Of a stretch of 64,000 nt of DNA, positions 1 through 11,862 are shown piece by piece. Below the pieces are notes generated by a model. It was not told where the DNA came from. It saw only the letters and a list, made by a program, of their open reading frames with translations, and made no database searches. Origin of the DNA: Bradyrhizobium neotropicale (lineage in GTDB: Bacteria; Pseudomonadota; Alphaproteobacteria; Rhizobiales; Xanthobacteraceae); contig NZ_LSEF01000052.1 of NCBI RefSeq assembly GCF_001641695.1, forward strand, positions 36,910-100,909. Reading direction: 5' to 3'. The translations under genes were made by a program, and so were the position numbers. Each line of letters opens with the position of its first letter. Position 1 is the stretch's first letter.

Positions 1-1
1 C

Positions 2-1132
2 GCCCGCCACATGATCCGCGAGTCCAAGGACATCCTGAACTGGATCGTGGAGCAGGGTGTTCGCTGGCAGCCCTCGCTCGGCGGCACGCTGAGCCTCGGC
101 CGCACCAACTCCTTCTTTCTCGGCGGCGGCCGCGCGATGTTGAATGCGCTGTATCTCACCGCCGAACGGCTCGGCGTCGAGGTCGCATACGATGCCGAGG
201 TGATCGACCTCGTGATCGAGGATGGCATGTTCCTGGCCGCCCGCGTCAAGCGGCCGATCAATGGCGAGACCGAGATCCGCGCGACCTCGCTGGTTGCGGC
301 CGCCGGCGGGTTCGAGGCCAATATCGAGTGGCTGAAGGAGCATTGGGGCGATGCCGCCGACAATTTCCTGATCCGCGGCACGCCCTATAATCGCGGCTCG
401 ATCCTGAAGATGCTGCTCGAAAGGGGCGTGCAGGAGGTCGGCGATCCCACGCAGTGCCATGCGGTCGCGATCGACGCCCGCGCGCCGAAATTCGACGGCG
501 GCATCATCACGCGCCACGACTCCGTCGTGTTCGGCATCGTCGTCAACAAGCACGCGCAGCGCTTCTACGACGAGGGCGAGGACATCTGGCCGAAGCGCTA
601 CGCGATCTGGGGTCGGTTGGTGGCGGCGCAGCCCGATCAGATCGCCTACATCATCTTCGACTCGACCGTCGTCACCTCGTTCATGCCGACGCTGTTCCCG
701 CCGATCGCGGGACGGACGGTCACCGAGCTCGCCGGCAAGCTGACGCTCGATCCGGCAGCGCTGGAGAAGACCATCGCCGAATTCAACGCCGCGGTGCGGC
801 CCGGTAAGTTCGACCACACCATCCTGGACGACTGCCGCACCGAGGGTATCACGCCGCCCAAGACGCACTGGGCGCGGCGGATCGAGACGCCGCCCTATCT
901 CGCCTATCCGGTGCGGCCCGGAATCACCTTCACCTATCTCGGCACGCGCGTGAACAAGGAGGCGCGCATGCTGATGAAGGGCGGCAAGCCATCGGCCAAC
1001 ATGTTCGCGGCCGGCGAGATCATGGCCGGCAACGTGCTCGGCAAGGGCTATGCCGCCGGCATCGGCATGACCATCGGCAGCGTGTTCGGGCGGATCGCAG
1101 GACGGGAAGCGGCGAAACATGCACGGAACTAG
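2..1132 (+). CDS. tcuA: FAD-dependent tricarballylate dehydrogenase, C-terminal part (5' end outside window)
   Basis: The reading frame is open to the left edge, so this is the 3' part of a gene; TcuA proteins are usually about 460 residues and about 376 are present. The C-terminal segment has the fumarate-reductase/succinate-dehydrogenase flavoprotein pattern: an AAGGFEAN stretch after the first FAD-binding part and a C-terminal FAAGEIMAGNVLGKGYA block typical of FAD contact in this family. TcuA oxidises tricarballylate to cis-aconitate and passes electrons to TcuB. The stop overlaps the next start by 14 bases, so the two genes are translationally coupled. The assignment to TcuA rather than another FrdA-like flavoprotein rests mainly on that neighbour. 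Confidence 0.85.
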   Translation, partial: ARHMIRESKDILNWIVEQGVRWQPSLGGTLSLGRTNSFFLGGGRAMLNALYLTAERLGVEVAYDAEVIDLVIEDGMFLAARVKRPINGETEIRATSLVAAAGGFEANIEWLKEHWGDAADNFLIRGTPYNRGSILKMLLERGVQEVGDPTQCHAVAIDARAPKFDGGIITRHDSVVFGIVVNKHAQRFYDEGEDIWPKRYAIWGRLVAAQPDQIAYIIFDSTVVTSFMPTLFPPIAGRTVTELAGKLTLDPAALEKTIAEFNAAVRPGKFDHTILDDCRTEGITPPKTHWARRIETPPYLAYPVRPGITFTYLGTRVNKEARMLMKGGKPSANMFAAGEIMAGNVLGKGYAAGIGMTIGSVFGRIAGREAAKHARN

Positions 1133-2225
1133 GATTCTCGACGAAGCCGACCGTCTGATGACGGTCTGCAATTCCTGCCGCTACTGCGAGGGGCTGTGCG
1201 CGGTATTTCCCGCCATGGAGATGCGCCGCGCCTTCTCCGATGGCGATCTCAACTATCTCGCCAACCTCTGCCATGCCTGCGGCGCTTGCTACGTCGACTG
1301 CCAGTTCTCGCCGCCGCACGAATTCAACGTCAACGTCCCGAAGACGCTGGCGGTCGCGCGCGCCGAGTCCTATGCGGCCTATGCCTGGCCGCGGGCGCTC
1401 TCCGGCACCTTTGCGCGCAACGGTCTCGTGATCAGCGTCATCGCCGCGCTCAGCATGGCGGCCTTCATCCTCGGCTTCGCCGCGCTGAACGACCGCGGCG
1501 TGCTGTTTGGCGTGCATACCGGGCCGGGCGCGTTCTACAGGCTGATGCCGCACAACGCGATGGCCGCGCTGTTCGGCGCCGCATTCCTCTATGCCATCCT
1601 TGCGCTGGTGATGAGCGTGCGCGCGTTCTGGCGCGACATCGGCGAACCCATTGGCGGCCGTGCCGATGGTGGTTCGATCTTCCAGGCGATCCGCGATGCC
1701 GGAGAGCTGCGCTATCTCCATGGTGGCGGCGTCGGCTGCTACAATGAGGACGACCGGCCGACCGATCGGCGCAAGCTCTATCATCACCTCACCTTCTACG
1801 GCTTCCTTCTCTGCTTTGCCGCGACCTCGGTCGCCACGCTCTACCATTACCTGCTGGGACGCGAGGCGCCGTATCCGCTGTGGGACCTGCCGGTCCTGCT
1901 CGGCACGCTTGGCGGCATCGGAATGATCGCCGGACCAGTCGGGCTGTTCGTCGCCAAGAAGCAGCGCGCTCCCGAGCTGCTCGACGAGCAGCGCTACGGC
2001 ATGGATGTCGGCTTCATCGCCATGCTGTTCCTGACCGGCGCTACCGGCATGGCACTTTTGATCCTGCGGGAGACGGCCGCGATGGGGCCGCTGCTCGCGC
2101 TGCATCTCGGCGCGGTGTTCGCGCTGTTCATCACCATGCCCTACGGCAAGTTCGTGCACGGCATCTACCGCTTCGTGGCGCTGGTGCGCTACGCGCAGGA
2201 GCGGCGTGGCGAAGCCGGCTCCTGA
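1119..2225 (+). CDS. tcuB: Tricarballylate utilisation protein B (Fe-S/cytochrome-type membrane protein)
   Basis: Residues 17-27 carry C-x2-C-x2-C-x3-C, and a second cluster follows near residues 50-60 (CHACGACYVDC), giving two ferredoxin-like 4Fe-4S sites. The rest is a multi-pass membrane domain with several histidines in or near helices. In the TcuB/CitB family this protein reoxidises the TcuA flavin and sends electrons to the membrane chain. Length (368 residues) is normal for the family. The start overlaps the tcuA end. No transporter gene (tcuC) or LysR gene (tcuR) follows; they may lie upstream of the window or elsewhere. Confidence 0.88.
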   Translation: MHGTRILDEADRLMTVCNSCRYCEGLCAVFPAMEMRRAFSDGDLNYLANLCHACGACYVDCQFSPPHEFNVNVPKTLAVARAESYAAYAWPRALSGTFARNGLVISVIAALSMAAFILGFAALNDRGVLFGVHTGPGAFYRLMPHNAMAALFGAAFLYAILALVMSVRAFWRDIGEPIGGRADGGSIFQAIRDAGELRYLHGGGVGCYNEDDRPTDRRKLYHHLTFYGFLLCFAATSVATLYHYLLGREAPYPLWDLPVLLGTLGGIGMIAGPVGLFVAKKQRAPELLDEQRYGMDVGFIAMLFLTGATGMALLILRETAAMGPLLALHLGAVFALFITMPYGKFVHGIYRFVALVRYAQERRGEAGS

Positions 2226-2358
2226 GTGACGGCCCGGGGCCTGGCGGCGGCCTGGCCGGCCTACGATGTGCTCCATATGGGGAGCCGAATCGCAGTGATA
2301 TCGTATATGTCTTTGGGCCTGCTCGCGCAGAGAGCGATCGATCGAGGAGCCCGTGCTC

Positions 2359-2517
2359 ATGTACATGTTTCTGCCTTTTCTGCTGGCGCTGGCAAGCTGC
2401 GCCTGCCTCTGGCGTTCGCGCGCGGGATTGGCCTATTTGCTCTGGAGCGCAACGGGCGTCGTCACGGTCGCATGGTTCTTCCACCACGCGACGGATTCGC
2501 TGAACTTTTCCTTCTGA
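2359..2517 (+). CDS. Small membrane protein, DUF5993-like, 52 residues
   Basis: A 52-residue frame starts at ATG 2359 (MYMFLPFLLALASC) and ends in TGA at 2515-2517. It is almost wholly hydrophobic with two likely membrane helices and a C-terminal HHATDSLNFSF tail. Small proteins of this kind are commonly encoded directly beside DsbB-type oxidoreductases, and here the DsbB gene follows 10 bases later. Function is unknown; the location suggests an accessory role in membrane thiol oxidation. Longer frames over the same bases in other phases look like shadows. Confidence 0.7.
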   Translation: MYMFLPFLLALASCACLWRSRAGLAYLLWSATGVVTVAWFFHHATDSLNFSF

Positions 2518-2527
2518 CGGCGTAGAG

Positions 2528-3100
2528 ATGGGCACTACGAAAATGAGCAAGCAACGACCCCCCGGCGCGATATTGAATATGCTCGGGGTGCTTGGGATCT
2601 CGTTCGTTCTGACGGTCGCATTCTACTATCAACTTGCGCTCGGCGAGTTGCCCTGTCCGCTTTGCCTGCTGCAACGGGCCGGGTTCATCGCGATCGGCGT
2701 TGGGTTCCTGTTCAACGTGCGCATCGGCGAGCGTGCGTCGCACTACGCGATGATTCTCGTGGGCAGCCTCGTCACCGGCTTCATTTCGATCCGGCAAGTG
2801 TCGCTGCATCTCGCGCCGGGCGATCGTGGATACGGCTCGACGCTGTTTGGGCTGCACTTCTACACGTGGGCGCTCATCGCGGCGGTCGGGGTCGTGGGCT
2901 ATGTCGCGCTTCTCTTCGTCGTGAAGGACGTGGCTGGCAAGCGGGACGACGCCGGGGATGCGCCCATGAACGGACTGGCATCGAACGCGGTATTCGCGAT
3001 CTTCGCGTTGTTGATTGCCGCAAATCTCGCATCCACCGTGCTGGAGTGTGGAGCGGGTCAGTGCGACGATAACCCGGTTCGCTATCTACTGCTGAAGTGA
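2528..3100 (+). CDS. dsbB: DsbB-family disulfide bond formation protein
   Basis: This 190-residue integral membrane protein belongs to the family that reoxidises periplasmic DsbA-type thiol oxidases with quinone. The redox motif CPLC is at Cys43/Cys46, right after the first helix and followed by LLQR as in DsbB. A second cysteine pair (Cys174, Cys179; CGAGQC) lies in the C-terminal tail after a predicted fifth helix, which would place it on the same periplasmic face as CPLC. In E. coli DsbB the second pair sits in a loop between helices 3 and 4, so this layout is different. ATG 2543 is an alternative start. No dsbA lies nearby. Confidence 0.85.
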   Translation: MGTTKMSKQRPPGAILNMLGVLGISFVLTVAFYYQLALGELPCPLCLLQRAGFIAIGVGFLFNVRIGERASHYAMILVGSLVTGFISIRQVSLHLAPGDRGYGSTLFGLHFYTWALIAAVGVVGYVALLFVVKDVAGKRDDAGDAPMNGLASNAVFAIFALLIAANLASTVLECGAGQCDDNPVRYLLLK

Positions 3101-3218
3101 CCGGGGCCAGCCTCGTCGCAAATGCCGCAAATCCGGAACTGGCGCGGCATTCGCGCGCCGGTGCCTCGAATTCTGCGTAAACCGTTTAGTTGAATGAAGG
3201 AAATTCGGCCTGCGGCGG

Positions 3219-4523
3219 CTAGACCAACACGGGCGTGCGCACGCGGCCGGCATCGCCGAACACGCGCAGGTAACGCTCGATCTCCGATGGCATGCCGGTC
3301 GCCTTCTCCGGATTGTCGGAGAGCTTCACCGCCGGTCGCCCATCGACCGACGACACCTTGCAGACCAGCGAGATCGGATCGAGGTTGAAAGAGCCGTCCG
3401 GCCCGCAGCCGACGAAATCGTTGGTGAGGTTGGTGCCCCAGCCGAACGATAGCCGCACACGGCCGGCGAAATGGTGATAGGTGTCCTCGATCGAGCCGAC
3501 GTCCATGGCGTCGGAGAAGACGAGCAGCTTGTCCCTGGGATTGCGGCCCTTCGTCTCCCACCATTTGATGATCTCTTCGCCGGCCTGGATCGGCGGCGCG
3601 CTGTCGGGGCGGAAGCCGGTCCAGTCGGCGACCCATTCCGGCGCGTCGCGCAGGAAAGCCTTGGTGCCGAAGGCGTCGGGGAGCGCGATCAGGAGATTGC
3701 CGCCATAGGTCTGGCGCCACTGGTCGAGGATGCGATAGGGCGCCCAGCGCAGTTCTTCGTCGTCCTTGGCGAGCGCGGCCGCGACCATCGGCAGCTCGTG
3801 CGCGTTGGTACCGATCGCTTCGAGGTCGTTGTCCATGGCGAGCAGGACGTTGGACGTGCCGATGAAGGATTGTCCGAGCCCTTCCTTCACCGCCTCGACG
3901 CACCAGCGTTGCCAGAGGAAGCCGTGGCGGCGGCGCGTGCCGAAGTCGGACAGCCGCAGATTCTCGAGCTTGCGCAGCCGCTCGACCTTGGTCCAGAGCT
4001 TGGCCTTGGCGCGGGCGTAGAGCACGTCGAGCTCGAACCGGCCGCGGCCCTTCATCGCCGCGCGCGAGCGCAGCTCGTTGAGGATGGCGAGCGCCGGAAT
4101 CTCCCACATCGTGGTGTGGGTCCATGGCCCGTGGAAATGCAGCTCGTACTGGCCCTGGACCTTGCGCAGCTCGTATTCGGGCAGGCGGAATTCGGCGAGC
4201 CAGCGGATGAAATCGGCCGAGAACATGTGGGTCTTGCCGTAGAAGGTGTTACCGGCAAGCCAGATCAGCTCTTTCTTGGTGAAGCGGATGGTGCGGGCAT
4301 GGTCGAGCTGCGCGCGCAGCTCGCCCTCGTCGATGATCTCGGCGAGCCGCACATGGCGCGAGCGGTTGATGACCGAGAAAGTCACCTTCTGACTCGGATA
4401 GGATTCCCGAATCATCTGCAACATCAATAACTTGTAGAAGTCGGTATCGAGCAGGCTGCGGATGATGGGATCCAGCCGCCAACTATGATTGTAGGTCCTG
4501 CTCGCAATATCGGTCACGGTCAT
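3219..4523 (-). CDS. pncB: Nicotinate phosphoribosyltransferase
   Basis: 434 residues, the normal length for PncB, which converts nicotinate and PRPP to nicotinate mononucleotide in NAD salvage (cytosol). Family signatures seen include [15 protein letters not shown] near the N-terminus, FGTRRRHG near mid-protein and [12 protein letters not shown] in the C-terminal third. It stands alone, convergent with dsbB and followed upstream by the LysR gene on the same strand. Confidence 0.95.
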   Translation of the reverse strand: MTVTDIASRTYNHSWRLDPIIRSLLDTDFYKLLMLQMIRESYPSQKVTFSVINRSRHVRLAEIIDEGELRAQLDHARTIRFTKKELIWLAGNTFYGKTHMFSADFIRWLAEFRLPEYELRKVQGQYELHFHGPWTHTTMWEIPALAILNELRSRAAMKGRGRFELDVLYARAKAKLWTKVERLRKLENLRLSDFGTRRRHGFLWQRWCVEAVKEGLGQSFIGTSNVLLAMDNDLEAIGTNAHELPMVAAALAKDDEELRWAPYRILDQWRQTYGGNLLIALPDAFGTKAFLRDAPEWVADWTGFRPDSAPPIQAGEEIIKWWETKGRNPRDKLLVFSDAMDVGSIEDTYHHFAGRVRLSFGWGTNLTNDFVGCGPDGSFNLDPISLVCKVSSVDGRPAVKLSDNPEKATGMPSEIERYLRVFGDAGRVRTPVLV

Positions 4524-4536
4524 GGGGGAATTCTAG

Positions 4537-6420
<1,884 letters not shown>

Positions 6421-6425
6421 GCCAA

Positions 6426-7052
6426 ATGCCGCAGCCGCTCAACTACCTCAAGGAAACCGCCTCCCAGACCGCCGGGCCTTACGTCCATATTGGCCTCATC
6501 CCGGCGATGGCCGGCTTCGACATCTTCGAGAAGAACTTTTCGAACGTCCTGGTGACGCCGAGCACGCAAGGCGAGCGCGTCACGCTCGAAGGCCGCGTGC
6601 TCGACGGCACCGGCTCACCGCTGCGCGACGTGCTGCTGGAGATCTGGCAGGCCAACGCGGCCGGTCGCTACAACCATCCGGCCGATCGCTCCGCCGGCGC
6701 CCTGGAGGAGGATTTTCGCGGCTGGGGCCGCGCGGGATCGGATTTCGACAGCGGTCTCGTCACCTTCGAGACCATCAAGCCCGGCGCCATCACCGACAAG
6801 ATGGGGCGCAAATGCGCGCCGCACGTCAATGTCTGGATCGTCGCTCGCGGCATCAATATCGGGCTGAACACGCGGCTCTATTTTTCGGATGAGGAAGCGG
6901 CCAACGCCGCCGATCCTGTGCTCAACCTGGTCGAGCCGCCGGTCCGTCGGTCGACGCTGATCGCAAAACGCAGCGAGCGCGGCGGCAAAGTCGTGTATTC
7001 CTTCACGATCAATCTGCAGGGACCGGAGGAGACGGTGTTCTTCGACGTCTGA
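6426..7052 (+). CDS. pcaG: Protocatechuate 3,4-dioxygenase alpha subunit
   Basis: 208 residues, normal for PcaG. It shares the intradiol fold with PcaH (TLEGRVLDGTGSPLRDVLLEIWQ core, GRYNHP turn) but lacks the full set of iron ligands, as expected for the structural alpha subunit of the (alpha-beta-Fe) oligomer. It lies 5 bases after pcaH and must be cotranscribed with it. Confidence 0.95.
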   Translation: MPQPLNYLKETASQTAGPYVHIGLIPAMAGFDIFEKNFSNVLVTPSTQGERVTLEGRVLDGTGSPLRDVLLEIWQANAAGRYNHPADRSAGALEEDFRGWGRAGSDFDSGLVTFETIKPGAITDKMGRKCAPHVNVWIVARGINIGLNTRLYFSDEEAANAADPVLNLVEPPVRRSTLIAKRSERGGKVVYSFTINLQGPEETVFFDV

Positions 7053-7076
7053 CGATCCGACGGCCGTCCCGCGGGA

Positions 7077-7688
7077 TCATTCCACCCGGTCGCCGCGATT
7101 GATGATTCCGCGCGCGAGGAATTGCGGCGGCTGACGCAGCTCGCGCGATCCCGGCCGCTCGGCCGGATCGCGCCCCACTTTGGGTTTCAATTCTGCCAAA
7201 TCGATGAAGACGTCCGCCTGCCGGCGCAGTTCGTCGGCGACCATGGGCGGCTGTGTGGAGAGGCTGGACACGACCGTCACGCGGACGCCGTGGCGTTGCA
7301 GGGCTTCCACCAGGGAGCGAAAATCCCCATCGCCCGAGAACAGCACGATCTGATCGACCTGTCCGGCGAGCTCCATCGCATTCACGGCGAGGTCCACATC
7401 CATGCTGCCCTTCACCTTGCGGCGGCCGGTGGTGGCGTCGACGAACTCCTTGGTGAGCTTTTTGACGACGGTGTACCCGTTATAGTCGAGCCAATCGATC
7501 AGCGGGCGGATGGACGAGTATTCCTGATCCTCGATCACGGTGGTGTAGTAGAAGGCCCGCAGCAGCCTGCCTCGGCCCTGAAATTCGCCGAGCAGACGCC
7601 TGTAATCGATATCGAAGCCGAGCGCCTTGGAGGTGGCATAGAGATTGGAGCCATCGATAAAGAGTGCGATCTTCTCAATCGAAGACAT
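7077..7688 (-). CDS. NYN-domain (LabA/DUF88-like) putative ribonuclease
   Basis: 203 residues from ATG 7688. The domain shows the NYN pattern of conserved aspartates for metal binding: FIDGSNLY near the N-terminus, DVDLAVNAMEL mid-domain and SGDGDF (about residues 110-120), with VTVVSS following. Such PIN-like proteins are presumed RNases; LabA-type members affect circadian or envelope functions in other bacteria, but no role is known here. The frame stays open a further 73 codons upstream to a TTG at 7907 and would add a signal-peptide-like leader; the conserved domain starts at 7688, so that start is preferred. Convergent with pcaG. Confidence 0.85.
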   Translation of the reverse strand: MSSIEKIALFIDGSNLYATSKALGFDIDYRRLLGEFQGRGRLLRAFYYTTVIEDQEYSSIRPLIDWLDYNGYTVVKKLTKEFVDATTGRRKVKGSMDVDLAVNAMELAGQVDQIVLFSGDGDFRSLVEALQRHGVRVTVVSSLSTQPPMVADELRRQADVFIDLAELKPKVGRDPAERPGSRELRQPPQFLARGIINRGDRVE

Positions 7689-8099
7689 TCTGCACAAATC
7701 CCCAGTTCCGCATAAAAGCCGGCGGGTTCGGCCACCAGGGCTCGGTGTGTCGGCCGCGACAACACAGGACGCCGATGGCTTGCTGAAAAAGCGGCGCAGA
7801 CGACCGGACAGGGGGTGGTCGTCTTGCGCCAAGGTTAGGGAGGTAGATGCCACCAGCGCCAGGGCGCCGAATGCAGCCACGCTAAGGCGTGCGCATTCCC
7901 TGCTCAATTGTACGGAGGTTAAGGGTCTCTATCCAAAGGATAGGACGCTATATACGAAGGTAAGTGGCCGCGCCGGCAACAAAGGCCGTTGTGGTTCGCA
8001 GCAGGCCCCCAACCAAAGTCTATCCGTGCGAAGCCCGCTGGTCCGGAACCAAACCCGCTCCGAATGATTCCCTCGGCATGTCCATCGGAGAGGTATGTC
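7689..8099. other. Intergenic gap with signal-peptide-like in-frame extension
   Basis: About 410 bases between the NYN gene and the SPW gene. On the minus strand the NYN frame continues open to 7907 and encodes a hydrophobic, signal-peptide-like stretch (AAFGALALVASTSLTLAQ) and a Cys/Arg-rich linker. It may be chance, a decayed secreted protein, or an alternative start. Both flanking promoters must lie here. Confidence 0.4.
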
Positions 8100-8486
8100 A
8101 TGAGCAGGTTGCAAGAGCGCGAAACCGTCCCTGACGTCTACAACCTATTTCTCGCCGCCGTACTCTTCATATCGCCGTGGCTGTTCAAGCTGACGATCAG
8201 CCAGGGCAGGATTGATATCTGGGTGACGAGCGCAATCATCGGTATCCTCTCGCTGGCTGCCATCATCGCCTATCGCGACTGGGAGGAGTGGATCAACGTG
8301 TTGATGGGCGTTTGGCTCATCGTGTCGCCCTGGCTCCTTGGATTTGCGCACACACGCGCGATGCACCTCAGCATCGGCTTTGGTGTCGTCATCGTGCTGC
8401 TGGCGTTGCTCGACCTCTTTCTCCACTATGAAAAGTCGCATCCCGACGAAATGGAATCCCGGGAAGGGAGAGCGCAGCAGCAGTGA
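8100..8486 (+). CDS. SPW-repeat membrane protein
   Basis: 128 residues with four predicted membrane helices arranged as two repeats, each with the SPW signature (FISPWLFK and IVSPWLLGF), the hallmark of the SPW-repeat family. The tail after residue 105 is charged. Function is unknown across the family. It stands alone, convergent with the AraC gene. ATG 8100 starts it; an out-of-phase ATG lies 5 bases upstream. Confidence 0.85.
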   Translation: MSRLQERETVPDVYNLFLAAVLFISPWLFKLTISQGRIDIWVTSAIIGILSLAAIIAYRDWEEWINVLMGVWLIVSPWLLGFAHTRAMHLSIGFGVVIVLLALLDLFLHYEKSHPDEMESREGRAQQQ

Positions 8487-8515
8487 ACGGTGCGCCTGGT
8501 CTTTCGCCGGAGGCG

Positions 8516-10645
<2,130 letters not shown>

Positions 10646-10677
10646 GCGGGGGCGAGCTGGCAGGAACGGTGCTCTCT

Positions 10678-10702
10678 CACCCTCCCCCTCCAGGGGAGGG
10701 TG
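10678..10702. repeat. GC-rich hairpin, probable dispersed REP-like element
   Basis: A perfect 10-bp stem (CACCCTCCCC / GGGGAGGGTG) with a CTCCA loop lies 33 bases after pobA. It has no T-tract on either side. Near-identical CCCTCCCC/GGGGAGGG palindromes recur between genes in Bradyrhizobium-group genomes, so it is likely a dispersed intergenic repeat that may also end transcripts. Confidence 0.6.
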
Positions 10703-10760
10703 AACGAGGCCGCTACTTCCCTTCCAGCGTACTGCCAGGCCCTTCTTGGGGGTGGATGGC

Positions 10761-11117
10761 TCAGCACGTTACGTGAAAGAGACCAATCTTCCTGGCGTGC
10801 GAGTGGTTGAACGTATGAATTGCCTTGGGGGTCGGTTCGAGCAGGACTGCGCACCCCTTCTTCGCAAAATACGCCTCCGCTTCCGGCGATAGATGCACAT
10901 TGCCCATCTGGCCCGACCCTAGAATGAGCTGCTCGCATCCGTCCTCAAAGACGAATTTCGCCTCGTCCTTCGAGAGGACGTGCGAGGTGCCGTAGTACTT
11001 CTTCGATAGATTTTTCTTTCGCTTTGCCACTTCGCCAGACAGGCGAATGATCACGTCGTGTTCATAGGTCTTTCCGTCAATCGTGATCGTGCCGAACGTC
11101 GTGCCTTCGATCTCCAT
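10761..11117 (-). CDS. Mth938-domain (NDUFAF3-like) protein
   Basis: 118 residues matching the small Mth938/NDUFAF3 fold: a central LILGSGQMG turn followed by an ageing strand pattern and VLLEPTPKAIHTFN, the typical GTG..L.P...... and C-terminal A..TYN-like signature. Alphaproteobacterial members are mostly uncharacterised; mitochondrial relatives assist complex I assembly. It stands alone, convergent with pobA. Confidence 0.75.
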   Translation of the reverse strand: MEIEGTTFGTITIDGKTYEHDVIIRLSGEVAKRKKNLSKKYYGTSHVLSKDEAKFVFEDGCEQLILGSGQMGNVHLSPEAEAYFAKKGCAVLLEPTPKAIHTFNHSHARKIGLFHVTC

Positions 11118-11285
11118 GGCCTGACCTCCTCATGATGTCGGCACAAAGTCTCGCCTCAGCTTCAGTATCAATGTCAGAAGTGCCCCCCGATCGCACCTCA
11201 TCGAGGCGCCGACCGGCGGGTACCGAAATCACGGCTGCGCCACTCCGCCGGACTGTGCCCAGTCCCGTCGAGACTCCGAAGCCGC

Positions 11286-11579
11286 TTACGGGAGCTCGGA
11301 TATCAGCTTGGTCCACTCGGCCTCGGTCCAGGCGCGTGAGGTGCTGGTGCGCACATTGCCGAGGGAGCCGAGCGCAAGCGCGAATTTTGTGATGTGGTCG
11401 CCGAGCGGTGCTTCAGCGAGGACGAGAATGTCATGTGCGCCGGAGGTGAGATAAATGTCCTTGATCTCGACCCCGACTTTCTTGGCGAGCTCCTTCGCCG
11501 CCTGGCTGCGCTTGGGAGCATCCCTGACATTCCGAATTCCCTGGTCGGTCCAGTCGATCGTCAGTATGAAGGTCGCCAT
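11286..11579 (-). CDS. GYD-domain protein
   Basis: 97 residues from ATG 11579 preceded by GGGAGGA. It starts MATFILTIDWTDQGIRNV and has the GYD-family core: a ferredoxin-like fold with VEIKDIYLTSGAHDILVLAEAP, where the family GxYD turn is replaced by GAHD. Members are small stand-alone proteins of unknown function. The neighbour at 10761 lies on the same strand 168 bases downstream and may be cotranscribed. Confidence 0.8.
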   Translation of the reverse strand: MATFILTIDWTDQGIRNVRDAPKRSQAAKELAKKVGVEIKDIYLTSGAHDILVLAEAPLGDHITKFALALGSLGNVRTSTSRAWTEAEWTKLISELP

Positions 11580-11862
11580 GTCGATCCTCCCTGAGGTGCA
11601 CGTGCGCATTGCCTGCCGCGCGCGGCGGGCCAATCTGCTTCATGTTGAAAAATTGAGGGAGCGCCACAAAGGTTGGCGCCGCTTTTCAGACTGCGATGCC
11701 TGCCGACGGCCTGCTCGCTGCCCATTCCGGCAACCGGCGACGTCGGCCCGTCCCGTCTCGAAGGGCAGCTCGCTATACACTACGCCATGTCATGGGCCCG
11801 AAAAAGAGGGCTCTCCAGGTTGTGACCGGCAGCGCGCGACTGCCGATCGGCGTGAGGGCCCG

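Noticed and set aside
1020..2366. Long minus-strand frame (448 codons) opposite tcuB
   Set aside because: It mirrors tcuB, lacks any domain and is Arg/Ala/His-rich, as expected of antisense frames in GC-rich DNA.
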